Shown: piece by piece, positions 52,141 to 60,209 of the stretch
Layout: each line of letters opens with the position of its first letter
Numbering within the stretch: the first letter of the stretch is position 1
Assembly (NCBI GenBank): GCA_028286365.1
Contig: JAQBRR010000002.1
Coordinates: 168,165 to 232,164, forward strand
From: Candidatus Saccharimonadota bacterium
Lineage (GTDB): Bacteria; Patescibacteriota; Saccharimonadia; Saccharimonadales; Saccharimonadaceae
Direction of reading: 5' to 3'
Length of the DNA stretch: 64,000 nt
Notes under the pieces: generated by a model
Told to the model about the DNA's origin: nothing
The model's input: the letters and a program-made list of their open reading frames with translations, nothing else
Databases searched by the model: none
Made by a program: the position numbers and the translations under genes

Positions 52141-52461
52141 CTACGCTACAATCGGGGCGTATTTATCACTCCATGATTGCATATTTTGAAGGACTGGGAG
52201 TAGATCGTAACCCTTGTCTGTTAGGCTATACTCGCAACGTGATGAGTTTGTTGCGCTTTTTACGATAATACCCTGCTCTTCAAGGTGTGCGAGGCGAGCT
52301 GATAAGGTTCGAGGATTAATACCTGCAGTTAGGTCTTGTAGTTGACAGAAGCGAACTGTCTTTTCGTTTACGAAGAACCTGAGAAGCTGTGGCGTCCATT
52401 TATCACCTAGTACTTCTGTCGCTGCATCAACGCAGCCAATAGATGCTTGTGCTGTAGTCAT
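52141..52461 (-). CDS. HxlR-family transcriptional regulator
   Basis: 106 residues, winged helix of the HxlR type: CVDAATEVLGDKWTPQLLRFF, LQDLTAGINPRTLSARLAHLEEQGIIVK and the wing ending YSLTDKGYDLLPVL. These regulators often sense electrophiles, quinones or oxidants through an N-terminal Cys (Cys10 here). The ATG at 52461 is chosen over the one at 52479 because the latter lies within the promoter. A palindrome covers that promoter, which suggests self-repression. Confidence 0.9.
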   Translation of the reverse strand: MTTAQASIGCVDAATEVLGDKWTPQLLRFFVNEKTVRFCQLQDLTAGINPRTLSARLAHLEEQGIIVKSATNSSRCEYSLTDKGYDLLPVLQNMQSWSDKYAPIVA

Positions 52462-52466
52462 AGTAT

Positions 52467-52499
52467 CTACACTATACATTGTGTAGTGATTTTTGTCAA
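52467..52499 (-). promoter_or_regulatory. HxlR promoter with overlapping operator
   Basis: Minus strand: TTGACA (52494-52499), 17 bases, TATAGT (52471-52476), then 9 bases to the ATG at 52461. The palindrome CTACAC-N8-GTGTAG (52467-52486) lies over the -10 and part of the spacer, a typical autorepression arrangement. Confidence 0.7.
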
Positions 52500-52567
52500 A
52501 GTAATTGATTGTTTTTATCCGTAGTGGACACTTACTGAAGAATTAAAATCTTAAAACAAGCTGAGCA

Positions 52568-52616
52568 AAGGTCCGTCCTCTGCACAGTTAATTTTAAGCA
52601 AAGAGAGGACTATTTT
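52568..52616 (+). other. Repeat copy and possible terminator hairpin in the HxlR/perM gap
   Basis: Bases 52568-52584 are the inverted copy of 43469-43485 (17 bases identical). Part of it, GTCCTCT (52575-52581), pairs with AGAGGAC (52604-52610) followed by TATTTT, so a small RNA could end here. No promoter for such an RNA was identified. Confidence 0.35.
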
Positions 52617-52650
52617 GAAATTTGTTATTTAGTTATATCAGTTAAAAAAA

Positions 52651-52659
52651 TGATATACT
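52651..52659 (+). promoter_or_regulatory. Leaderless extended -10 promoter for the AI-2E-type permease
   Basis: TGA-TATACT (TATACT 52654-52659), exactly six bases before ATG 52666. The gene is first on its strand, so a promoter is required here. Confidence 0.6.
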
Positions 52660-52665
52660 AGCCTC

Positions 52666-53796
52666 ATGAAAACACGTATTGATATTGATACACACGTATT
52701 TGTTCGATTTTGGTTGGTTATTGTTGGTCTTGGGCTGGTTGCGCTCGCTATTTATAGTGCTCGTGTCGCACTACTTATTTTAGGCATCTCCCTATTCCTT
52801 GCCTTAGCACTTAATATTCCTGTATCAAAAATTGCTCGCAGGCTTCCCGGTAAAAGCCGCGTCGGCGCGACGGCAATATCATACCTGGTCGTTATCGTGC
52901 TACTGGGAGCAGTTATTTTCTTAGTCATTCCTCCAATCGTGCAACAGACTGCGAAGTTTGCTCAAACCGTACCAACAATTGTTGATCACGCAACTACCCA
53001 GGTGCACGCTCTTAAAGACTTTATCGCTAAGTATCACCTCCAGCCACAGGTTGATCAGGCCGTAAAATCTATTAACCAAACTGCGTCGTCATGGGCTGGT
53101 AGTGTCGGTCAGAATGTTTTAAGCGGTATTGGCTCTGTCTTTAGCTTCTTTACAGCCACGATTTTGATCCTCGTACTCACCTTCTTGATGCTCGTTGAGG
53201 GGCCATCATGGGTCAAGCGATTTTGGAGCGTCTACAGTAACGAGCCACGCATGATGAAACACAAGGACGTCGCTGGACGCATGTACGGGGTATTCACTGG
53301 TTATGTAACAGGCCAGTTAACAGTATCTGCGATTGATGCCACAACTGCTGGTTTGATGGTGTTTGTCCTTAGTTTTATATTCCCGATTATTCCTGCAAGT
53401 CTTGCAATGCCAACTGCGGCGATCGCCTTTGTACTTTCACTGATCCCAATGTTTGGTGCGACGATTGGTGGCATTATAATCACCCTTTTGCTTGCCTTTA
53501 ACAGTGTACCCGCGGCAATTATTTATGTTATCTACTTTGTTATTTACCAACAGGTTGAAAATAATTTCATTGCGCCACACATTCAGTCAAAGAAGATTGA
53601 TTTATCTGCGCTTGCGGTCCTTGGTTCTGTGACGATTGGGCTGTACGTCTTTGGTATCGTAGGTGGTATTATTGCAATTCCGATTGCAGGTGTCGTTAAG
53701 ATCTTAATAGAAGAATATATTGATGCTCACAAGAAGCGACATGCAGCTGACGATGATAGTGAAAAACCTACGAGAGCCGTAAAACTCGAAAACTAA
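52666..53796 (+). CDS. AI-2E family transporter (PerM/UPF0118)
   Basis: 376 residues with about eight helices: two pairs at the N-terminus, a soluble segment (about 95-145), then the conserved LSFIFPIIPASLAMP and LSLIPMFGATIGGIIITLL blocks and a C-terminal basic tail. The family includes exporters of the signal AI-2 and proteins of the sodium/proton antiport kind; function here is open. It stands alone, divergent from HxlR and convergent with cysS. Confidence 0.87.
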   Translation: MKTRIDIDTHVFVRFWLVIVGLGLVALAIYSARVALLILGISLFLALALNIPVSKIARRLPGKSRVGATAISYLVVIVLLGAVIFLVIPPIVQQTAKFAQTVPTIVDHATTQVHALKDFIAKYHLQPQVDQAVKSINQTASSWAGSVGQNVLSGIGSVFSFFTATILILVLTFLMLVEGPSWVKRFWSVYSNEPRMMKHKDVAGRMYGVFTGYVTGQLTVSAIDATTAGLMVFVLSFIFPIIPASLAMPTAAIAFVLSLIPMFGATIGGIIITLLLAFNSVPAAIIYVIYFVIYQQVENNFIAPHIQSKKIDLSALAVLGSVTIGLYVFGIVGGIIAIPIAGVVKILIEEYIDAHKKRHAADDDSEKPTRAVKLEN

Positions 53797-53802
53797 ACTC
53801 TT

Positions 53803-55206
53803 TTAGTTAACATATTCCCAGATACTGCCATGCGGTGTATCTCGAATTGCAATACCAAGGCTAACGAGTTCATCGCGCAAACGATCTGACTCTTTCCAGT
53901 CCTGATTATCACGCGCATGTTGTCTTTGTAATATTAAGCGCTTAGCATCGTCATCAATGTCGGGTGTAGATTTTATTAACTCAATACCCAGCGTCTCATC
54001 TATCATCTCGAGCAGTTCCGTCAATGCATGCTGGTGTATATCTTGAAGTTGGGACGATACTAGTCTCGAGAAGGCTTCATCAATGATCGTAAGTCCAGCA
54101 GGCGTATTAAGATCATCATTCAGTGCCTCTAGTAGGGCCTGTGAGGTTGCATAAAGCGAGACTGACTTGTCAGCGCTACTCTTCTTGTCATCGTCCTGTA
54201 GGGTGTCGTGTGTCTGGTGACGAAGTGCTGCAATATTACGCCAGTTATTCATGCGATTCTTTGCCGCGTCAAGGTTCTCGAATGTAAAGTTTATTGGCGA
54301 ACGGTAGTGAGACTGAAGCATAAACAAACGGATCGCTATAGGATCGTAACCCTTTTCGATAACTTCACGAATGGTATAAAAATTGCCTGCGCTCTTGGCC
54401 ATTTTCTCGCTATCAATCGTGAGGAAACCTGTGTGCACCCAATAGCCAACCATCGGCATCTTACCTGATATAGACTCCATTTGCGTGATTTCTGCCTCGT
54501 GATGGGGAAAAATAAGATCGACTGCTCCACCATGTACGTCGTACTGTGGACCAAAGAAATGTTCAGTTATCGCTGTATCCTCGATATGCCAACCAGGTCG
54601 TCCAGCACCAAATGGCGCATCCCAGACAGGTTCACCAGGTTTAGAGAACTTCCATAGGCAAAAATCATTCCAGCCGCGCTTATCATCGCTTTCGTCAATA
54701 CGCGTCCTAGCATCATCCTTTTGTACTTCACTACGACCAGACAACTTGCCATATTCAGGGAAAGTTGAGATTTCAAAATAGATGCCGTCATTGTTAATTG
54801 TGTAGGCATGCCCGTTATCGATGAGTCTCGTCACTTGGCTGATGATATCGTCAATGTAATCAGTCGCTCGAGCATATTCAGTCACAGAGGTGTTGTTAAG
54901 GCTCGTCATATCTTTGATGTATTCATCCTGAAACGACGCGCGTAGTTCTTGCCAGTCTATATTTCGTTCAGCTGATCGGATGATGATCTTATCGTCAATG
55001 TCGGTAATATTTTGTAGGTAAAACAACTCATAGTCATTTGCGCGAATGACTCGTGCCAGTACGTCCATTTGAACGTAAGTCTTGGCGTGTCCTAAGTGGG
55101 AGAGATCATAGACGGTTGGACCACAGACGAACAAATTTACTTTACCTTCTTGTCTTGGTGTAAAGTCTTCGACTTTTTTTGTGAGGGTATTATGCAGTCT
55201 GAGCAT
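53803..55206 (-). CDS. cysS: Cysteinyl-tRNA synthetase
   Basis: 467 residues, class I synthetase: LFVCGPTVYDLSHLGHAKTYV (HIGH motif as HLGH near 39) and KMAKSAGNF (KMSKS motif near 262). Zinc in this family is held by two Cys, a His and a Glu. The first Cys (near 28) and the HHEAE region are present, but the second Cys in GWHIECSAM is Asp here (GWHIEDTAI). It overlaps the stop of the DHH gene by 17 bases. Confidence 0.95.
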   Translation of the reverse strand: MLRLHNTLTKKVEDFTPRQEGKVNLFVCGPTVYDLSHLGHAKTYVQMDVLARVIRANDYELFYLQNITDIDDKIIIRSAERNIDWQELRASFQDEYIKDMTSLNNTSVTEYARATDYIDDIISQVTRLIDNGHAYTINNDGIYFEISTFPEYGKLSGRSEVQKDDARTRIDESDDKRGWNDFCLWKFSKPGEPVWDAPFGAGRPGWHIEDTAITEHFFGPQYDVHGGAVDLIFPHHEAEITQMESISGKMPMVGYWVHTGFLTIDSEKMAKSAGNFYTIREVIEKGYDPIAIRLFMLQSHYRSPINFTFENLDAAKNRMNNWRNIAALRHQTHDTLQDDDKKSSADKSVSLYATSQALLEALNDDLNTPAGLTIIDEAFSRLVSSQLQDIHQHALTELLEMIDETLGIELIKSTPDIDDDAKRLILQRQHARDNQDWKESDRLRDELVSLGIAIRDTPHGSIWEYVN

Positions 55207-56188
55207 TTTCTTGGTCCTTTAAGGCTTTATCTGTCGCGTCAATTAGTTCTGGGATTATTTTATCAATAGATTCATAGACACGAAAGCCTGATGCGTATGG
55301 GTGTCCCCCGCCACCAAAGAAGCCTGCAATAGTCGTCGATATCGGCAGATTACTGCGTAATTTACCCGTTAGCTTGCCGTCTGGATATGTTTTAATGGCG
55401 ACACCAATCTCGACACCTTCGACTAAGCGCATTTCGTCGAGAACCAAAACACTTGGGTTGTATTGATCACTATATTGTTGGATTTCTTCCCACGGAATGC
55501 GAATAACTGCTAATTTGCCGTCTAAGTAATATTCAATACGTTCAATAAGAACACCTTTGTATTTCAGTATTTCTGCCGATTTTTTCATAAATTCACGACG
55601 ACGTTCTTCGATTGATGCTGGAGATGCGCCAAGTGCAGCAAGCTTACTCGCAACGAGATACGCTGATTCTCCGACGTTTTGTGTCGACAGACCCAAAGTG
55701 TCTGAAAGTAATCCAGCAAGTAAGTCTTCGGCAGCTTGCTTGTTAATTTTCCAGCCATGCTTTTCTGCAATTTTATAAATCACCTCAGTGCTTGACCCTG
55801 CTTCTTCGACAACGAGAGTATGGTCAAAGCTCAGCGTAGACTCGGTCTCATGATGATGATCGATGACCAATACTGGATGTGTTTCCAGGAAGTGTCGTAC
55901 GCCTGGAATCTGTAGGGCTTTGCCAATCAATGTATCGCTGCTGGTATCGACAATAATTACAAGATCAACTGATGTATCGAAATCTTGGGATACACGGTCC
56001 CAGCCATTAATATAGCGAAGATATTTAGGCGTTTCTACGTCGCAGTAGAGCGATATAGCCTTACCTAAGTCGCCGAGAATTTCTTCAAGGGCAAGAGCAC
56101 TTCCAAGCGAATCGCCATCAGGATTTTCGGCCTGGATGACAAGGATTTTTTGAGCAGAATCAATCAGCTCTTTTGCTTTATCGAACAT
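55190..56188 (-). CDS. DHH-family phosphoesterase (NrnA-like)
   Basis: 332 residues. The N-terminal DHH domain has AENPDGDSLGSALALEEIL near 20, VIIVDTSSD near 78 and VIDHHHETE near 110; the C-terminal DHHA1 domain has FFGGGGHPYASGFRV near 292. This matches NrnA-type enzymes that degrade very short RNAs and 3'-phosphoadenosine phosphate. An extended -10 (TGA-TATACT) ends 6 bases before the ATG. Confidence 0.9.
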   Translation of the reverse strand: MFDKAKELIDSAQKILVIQAENPDGDSLGSALALEEILGDLGKAISLYCDVETPKYLRYINGWDRVSQDFDTSVDLVIIVDTSSDTLIGKALQIPGVRHFLETHPVLVIDHHHETESTLSFDHTLVVEEAGSSTEVIYKIAEKHGWKINKQAAEDLLAGLLSDTLGLSTQNVGESAYLVASKLAALGASPASIEERRREFMKKSAEILKYKGVLIERIEYYLDGKLAVIRIPWEEIQQYSDQYNPSVLVLDEMRLVEGVEIGVAIKTYPDGKLTGKLRSNLPISTTIAGFFGGGGHPYASGFRVYESIDKIIPELIDATDKALKDQENAQTA

Positions 56189-56194
56189 GTACCA

Positions 56195-56203
56195 AGTATA
56201 TCA
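56195..56203 (-). promoter_or_regulatory. Leaderless extended -10 promoter for the DHH gene
   Basis: Minus strand: TGA-TATACT (TATACT 56195-56200), then six bases to the ATG at 56188. Confidence 0.55.
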
Positions 56204-56210
56204 GATGAGG

Positions 56211-56870
56211 CTACTCTTTAGGTCGAAGAGAGTCCAGGAGACTTTGCGGTATGGGACGAACTGTCCTTACGACTGGATTTTGACTAGGAGGTGGTAGTAA
56301 TGACCTCTTGTCTCGTTCTTGTGTTTGTAGTGACCGACGCCTCGGGATACTCACAGGGCTCAAGGTAATGCTTGGAGGAATACCGTCAGATAGTTGAGCG
56401 AGAAGCGACGCTGTTGCCATCTCTGGCCGTATCCGTGCAAGAGTCAAACTGAACTCGAAGCGGTCAGTATTTGGCCTTTGGCCTCGAGCTCGTTCAAGGT
56501 ACTTTTGTCTTTCGTCGTTCAGTACTCCATCTTGGTCATCAATGACGAGTGAAACGTTTCGCCAGTCTTTGTGATTACCAAAATAGTTCACACTATCAAT
56601 ACCTACCTCTATTGGTGCTAAGGTTGATTCTGGGGCAGGTTCAAAAATTGTTCTCACGTTTTTTGCTGGATCGTTATCTAGGACGCCAGATCTTTGCATC
56701 TCAAGATATAATTCGCGGCGTCGAAGGAGTGCAACGTTGCGCCCGAAGAGTTGGCTTTTCTGCTGACGTGGAATTTTAAGTACATCAACAATTACCTCGT
56801 CGATATACTTATAATCATCTAGACTAACGGGTCGTGATACAGGAAAGAATTCTTCTTCGCTCAAAGCCAT
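56211..56870 (-). CDS. Soluble Arg-rich protein, unknown function
   Basis: 219 residues from ATG 56870 (MALSEEEFFPVSRPV). The first 70 residues look helical (IDEVIVDVLKIPRQQKSQLFG). The middle is mixed (VGIDSVNYFGNHKDWRNVSLVIDDQDGVL), and the last 60 residues are Pro/Arg/Ser-rich and probably disordered (SIPRRRSLQTQERDKRSLLP). The family is not recognised. The upstream frame to 56927 is dropped because the promoter TTGATT-N17-TATAAT lies there. Confidence 0.62.
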   Translation of the reverse strand: MALSEEEFFPVSRPVSLDDYKYIDEVIVDVLKIPRQQKSQLFGRNVALLRRRELYLEMQRSGVLDNDPAKNVRTIFEPAPESTLAPIEVGIDSVNYFGNHKDWRNVSLVIDDQDGVLNDERQKYLERARGQRPNTDRFEFSLTLARIRPEMATASLLAQLSDGIPPSITLSPVSIPRRRSLQTQERDKRSLLPPPSQNPVVRTVRPIPQSLLDSLRPKE

Positions 56871-56879
56871 AATATATAC

Positions 56880-56908
56880 ATTATAACACTTTTGTTTATA
56901 AAAATCAA
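56880..56908 (-). promoter_or_regulatory. Consensus promoter for the 219-residue gene
   Basis: Minus strand: TTGATT (56903-56908), 17 bases, TATAAT (56880-56885), then 9 bases to ATG, giving a leader of about 3 bases. Confidence 0.65.
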
Positions 56909-56935
56909 TAAGTAGATCTGTGGGCAAGTATTGTA

Positions 56936-57550
56936 CTAGTTGCTCTTGATGAAGTCTAGAACTGTATCATGTTGTTCTTGATTGATTTTTTGCTGTGCAA
57001 ATAAACTTTCAATAAGCTGCGTAATGCCAAAGGCAGCTTCGATCTCATAGCCTTCTTTTCGAATCATAGCAAGCCCACCTTGTTCCCGGTCAACCAGGAC
57101 AATAAACTTCTCGATTGAAAGGCCTGCAGCTTGAACTTGAGCGATTGCTTCGAGTTTAGAATCACCCTTTGTAATAAGATCATCAACTAGTACGACTTTA
57201 TCTCCGTCGCTAAAAGCACCCTCTACTGAGCTTTTTGTACCATGGTCTTTAACGACTTTGCGTGGTTGCAGAAGTTTGCGGTGTAGCTTGTAACCAAGTG
57301 CTGCAGCCAGCGGCGTTGCTGCCTCGGGGACACCTGCAAGGAACACGGATTCGTCAGTATCAGCCAGCATCTCGCTGTAGGCATCAATGATTGCAGCGAA
57401 TGTATCTGGGAATGATTGAGCCTGGCGCAGGTCGATATAAAACGGTGAAACTAGTCCACTTTTGAGCGTAAATTCGCCAAATTTTAGTAAACCGCTGTCA
57501 AACATCGCTGCAGCTACTTTTTCAATTGTTTGCGGGGATACGGTCGACAT
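56936..57550 (-). CDS. pyrE: Orotate phosphoribosyltransferase
   Basis: 204 residues; adds ribose-5-phosphate from PRPP to orotate. It has FTLKSGLVSPFYIDLR near 22, RKVVKDHGTKSSVEGAF near 97 and the PRPP loop VVLVDDLITKGDSKLEAI near 117. It directly follows pyrF on the same strand (9-base gap), the enzyme of the next step. Confidence 0.95.
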   Translation of the reverse strand: MSTVSPQTIEKVAAAMFDSGLLKFGEFTLKSGLVSPFYIDLRQAQSFPDTFAAIIDAYSEMLADTDESVFLAGVPEAATPLAAALGYKLHRKLLQPRKVVKDHGTKSSVEGAFSDGDKVVLVDDLITKGDSKLEAIAQVQAAGLSIEKFIVLVDREQGGLAMIRKEGYEIEAAFGITQLIESLFAQQKINQEQHDTVLDFIKSN

Positions 57551-57559
57551 AATTTGCTC

Positions 57560-58303
57560 CTAGCTTATTTCTTCAATGATTTTTAGTATAGCATCTCGTG
57601 GTGTCCCAATTTCGCTTGGCGGTTGGGTAATCGGTCGGCCAATAACGAGATAATCTGCACCATTTTCGATTGCTTGCTTTGGTGTAGTGATACGTTGCTG
57701 GTCGCCACTTGCAGCCCATGCAGGTCGAATACCCGGCGTAACAAGCAGTAAGTCTGTTGTTGCTGGGTTATCTCGAAGTGCACTGGCTTCCTGTGCCGAG
57801 CACACCACACCGTCCAGGCCTGCTTGTGCTGCGCTCGTCGCAAATTGGAGGACTTTAGATGCTGAATCGGCACCATAAATACTAACTGACTCGTCATTAC
57901 TAATGGACGTTAAAACAGTGACACCGAGTAGTATTGGTTTTTTAACGGCGAAGTCCTGAACAGCCGAATCGACACCATCGACTGCAAATTTGAGTGTATC
58001 TAAGGTTGTATCGGCCATGACGTTAAAAAAATCTGGTTCTAGACGCGTCATAGCTCGTGATGATTTCTTGACTGTTTCTGGTATATCCTTGAATTTTGTA
58101 TCGCAGAAAATTAACGCACCATATTCGTGAGCGAATTCGATCGCTGCCTTCCAACCTTCGTATGTACCTAGTTGATTGCCAATTTTAAACGTGACACCTA
58201 GATCACGAATACTTTCAGCAATTATTTTTGCTTCAGATAACTCATCGACATCAAATGCAACCATGATCCTTTCGGCAGGATTTGAAAAAACTTTCCTACT
58301 CAT
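57560..58303 (-). CDS. pyrF: Orotidine 5'-phosphate decarboxylase
   Basis: 247 residues; makes UMP. The catalytic Asp-Lys-Asp array is in IFCDTKFKDIPETV near 66, the N-terminal strand is RIMVAFDVDEL, and the phosphate-binding end is LLVTPGIRP...NGADYLVIGRPIT. It overlaps the pyrD stop by one base. ATG 58303 is chosen; an inner ATG (MVAFD) has AGGA too close to it. Confidence 0.95.
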   Translation of the reverse strand: MSRKVFSNPAERIMVAFDVDELSEAKIIAESIRDLGVTFKIGNQLGTYEGWKAAIEFAHEYGALIFCDTKFKDIPETVKKSSRAMTRLEPDFFNVMADTTLDTLKFAVDGVDSAVQDFAVKKPILLGVTVLTSISNDESVSIYGADSASKVLQFATSAAQAGLDGVVCSAQEASALRDNPATTDLLLVTPGIRPAWAASGDQQRITTPKQAIENGADYLVIGRPITQPPSEIGTPRDAILKIIEEIS

Positions 58304-59157
58304 TAAAAGAGCCTTTCGATAGCACTGTGTCCATCGCGTACGATCAGGGTCGTTGCCTGTACGCCACTTGCGCCTACCTGTTTGTATAACTCAACGTCGG
58401 CTTTTGTCTCGATTCCACCTGCGCCGATAACCTGGATAGATTCGGGTAAAATACTTCTGAATTGTTTGACCTGCCCTAGGCCGATTGGCAGGAATGAGTG
58501 CCCAGTAAATCCGGCATACTCGGCGACGATTACAGGTTTACCATCTACGTTCATCGTGCTGTTTGGGAAGCTATTTGAGGTGACGACCGCACTGACTTTA
58601 TTGCTCTTCGTGAGGACGTCTGCAACTAATTTTAGCTCTGCAGGATTTGAATAAGGAGACAATTTTACCATTAATGGAATCACTGTTACCGCACTAACGG
58701 CATTGATAATCTCAATCATTTTTTCTCTGTCAAAACTTACAATTGGTTTTTGTACACCATCAACACTAATGTTAGGGCATCCTAGGTTTAGCTCGAGTAG
58801 ATCTACTTTTGCACTCTCGGCCATGCTCGCGAGTTGTACGTACTCATCCGTTGAGAAACCCGCAATTGATAGGGATAATTTCTTGTCTGCGTCGTGTGCA
58901 AGATGGATCATTTCAGGTAAATTTTCCCGGTAAAATTCTATTCCCCCATTGGGCATACCAAATGAGTTGAGTGCGTAGCCGTCACCAACGAACCAGCGTG
59001 GTTCGGCGTTGCCGTCGCGTGGTTGTACAGTAATTGAGCCGACGGTGATCGCACCAACACTCGTCTTGGCGTATTCTTTAACGTCATCAATAGTTTTTGC
59101 GATATTACAGGCACCGTTCATCACGGCAGGTTCAACGGTAACAGTTCCTATCTTCAT
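58303..59157 (-). CDS. pyrD: Dihydroorotate dehydrogenase, class 1
   Basis: 284 residues, FMN enzyme oxidising dihydroorotate to orotate. The catalytic Cys of class 1 is in LLELNLGCPNISVDG near 122 (class 2 has Ser). VTSNSFPNS near 193 and VIGAGGIETKADVELY near 242 are FMN and substrate contacts. No PyrK partner is seen, so it may be the class 1A type with fumarate as acceptor. It overlaps pyrC by 4 bases. Confidence 0.93.
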   Translation of the reverse strand: MKIGTVTVEPAVMNGACNIAKTIDDVKEYAKTSVGAITVGSITVQPRDGNAEPRWFVGDGYALNSFGMPNGGIEFYRENLPEMIHLAHDADKKLSLSIAGFSTDEYVQLASMAESAKVDLLELNLGCPNISVDGVQKPIVSFDREKMIEIINAVSAVTVIPLMVKLSPYSNPAELKLVADVLTKSNKVSAVVTSNSFPNSTMNVDGKPVIVAEYAGFTGHSFLPIGLGQVKQFRSILPESIQVIGAGGIETKADVELYKQVGASGVQATTLIVRDGHSAIERLF

Positions 59158-60209
59158 AATTTATCCTTCAGGACGCGACCTGAACCAGGCTTGGCGACTA
59201 CTTTCCCATCTTCAAATACTAACTCGCCACGGATATATACTTTCTTTACTTTACCGTTAACTGTTTGGCCAGCAAATGGCGACCAGCCGCATTTGGTGAG
59301 TAGCTCATCGTTGCGTATTACATATTCGTCTAAGTCAACTTCAATATAGGTGTCGTCATCGGTTGGGATGTTAAAGATTCGAGCGGGAGCCGTGAAACAC
59401 TTATCGATAATTTGCTCACGAGTAATTCTACCTTGTTTCTCAGCAGTTAGTAGTAGCGGCAAGGTTGTCTCTAAGCCTGGAACACCATGTGCTCCAGCTT
59501 GTTTTTCTTCGTCAGTATGTGGTGCGTGGTCAGACTCGAAAATATCAATATCGTCGAGGTGCTCCCATAGATAGTCTTGATCGGCCTTAGTCTTGAGCGA
59601 TGGTAGCATATCACCATAGACGCCTAAACGATCAAGGTCTTGATTAGTTAGGAACATGTGATGAGGGCAAACACCGCACGTCACAGGTAGACCTTGCTTT
59701 TTGGCGATGATAATCTTTTCGAGAATGGCCTGGCTTGGCATATGACAGACATGAACAGGTCGATTAAGGCCTTCTAACGACTCAATCGCAATATCAATAA
59801 CATCCTCTTCAACATGCAGAAGTACGACACTTTCCTTGGGCCATGCTGCGTAGATTTCACGCAGATGTTTTGCATCGAGTAAATATCCACCAGTCGTATT
59901 ATTAAGGTAGAGCTTTAGCCCTATAGTCGATTTGGCTGCTTCCTCAAACGTATCGAGATTATCACCGAGGGACCCATAGTGAAATCCAATATCTGACACG
60001 ACTTTCTTACTTGCAATGTCACGTTTTTCCTTCAGGCGCTCAATGGTCGTAATTGGCTGCGAGTTATTAGGCATATCAACAACGGTCGTAAAGCCGCCAG
60101 CAAGTGCGGCACTCGTACCCGTCGTAAAGTCCTCTTTCTCTGTTTGACCGGGGTCGCGTAAGTGAACGTGGACGTCGATAAGTCCAGGTAAACGGACAAT
60201 ATTACTCAT
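59154..60209 (-). CDS. pyrC: Dihydroorotase
   Basis: 351 residues, zinc amidohydrolase closing carbamoyl-aspartate to dihydroorotate. It has GLIDVHVHLRDPGQTEKEDF near 9 (HxH zinc ligands), VCHMPSQA near 153 and VTCGVCPHHMFLTNQDL near 176 (further His ligands), and the catalytic Asp in FESDHAPHTDEEK near 233. It overlaps recR by 4 bases (ATGA), so recR-pyrC-pyrD-pyrF-pyrE form one tight unit. Confidence 0.95.
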   Translation of the reverse strand: MSNIVRLPGLIDVHVHLRDPGQTEKEDFTTGTSAALAGGFTTVVDMPNNSQPITTIERLKEKRDIASKKVVSDIGFHYGSLGDNLDTFEEAAKSTIGLKLYLNNTTGGYLLDAKHLREIYAAWPKESVVLLHVEEDVIDIAIESLEGLNRPVHVCHMPSQAILEKIIIAKKQGLPVTCGVCPHHMFLTNQDLDRLGVYGDMLPSLKTKADQDYLWEHLDDIDIFESDHAPHTDEEKQAGAHGVPGLETTLPLLLTAEKQGRITREQIIDKCFTAPARIFNIPTDDDTYIEVDLDEYVIRNDELLTKCGWSPFAGQTVNGKVKKVYIRGELVFEDGKVVAKPGSGRVLKDKL

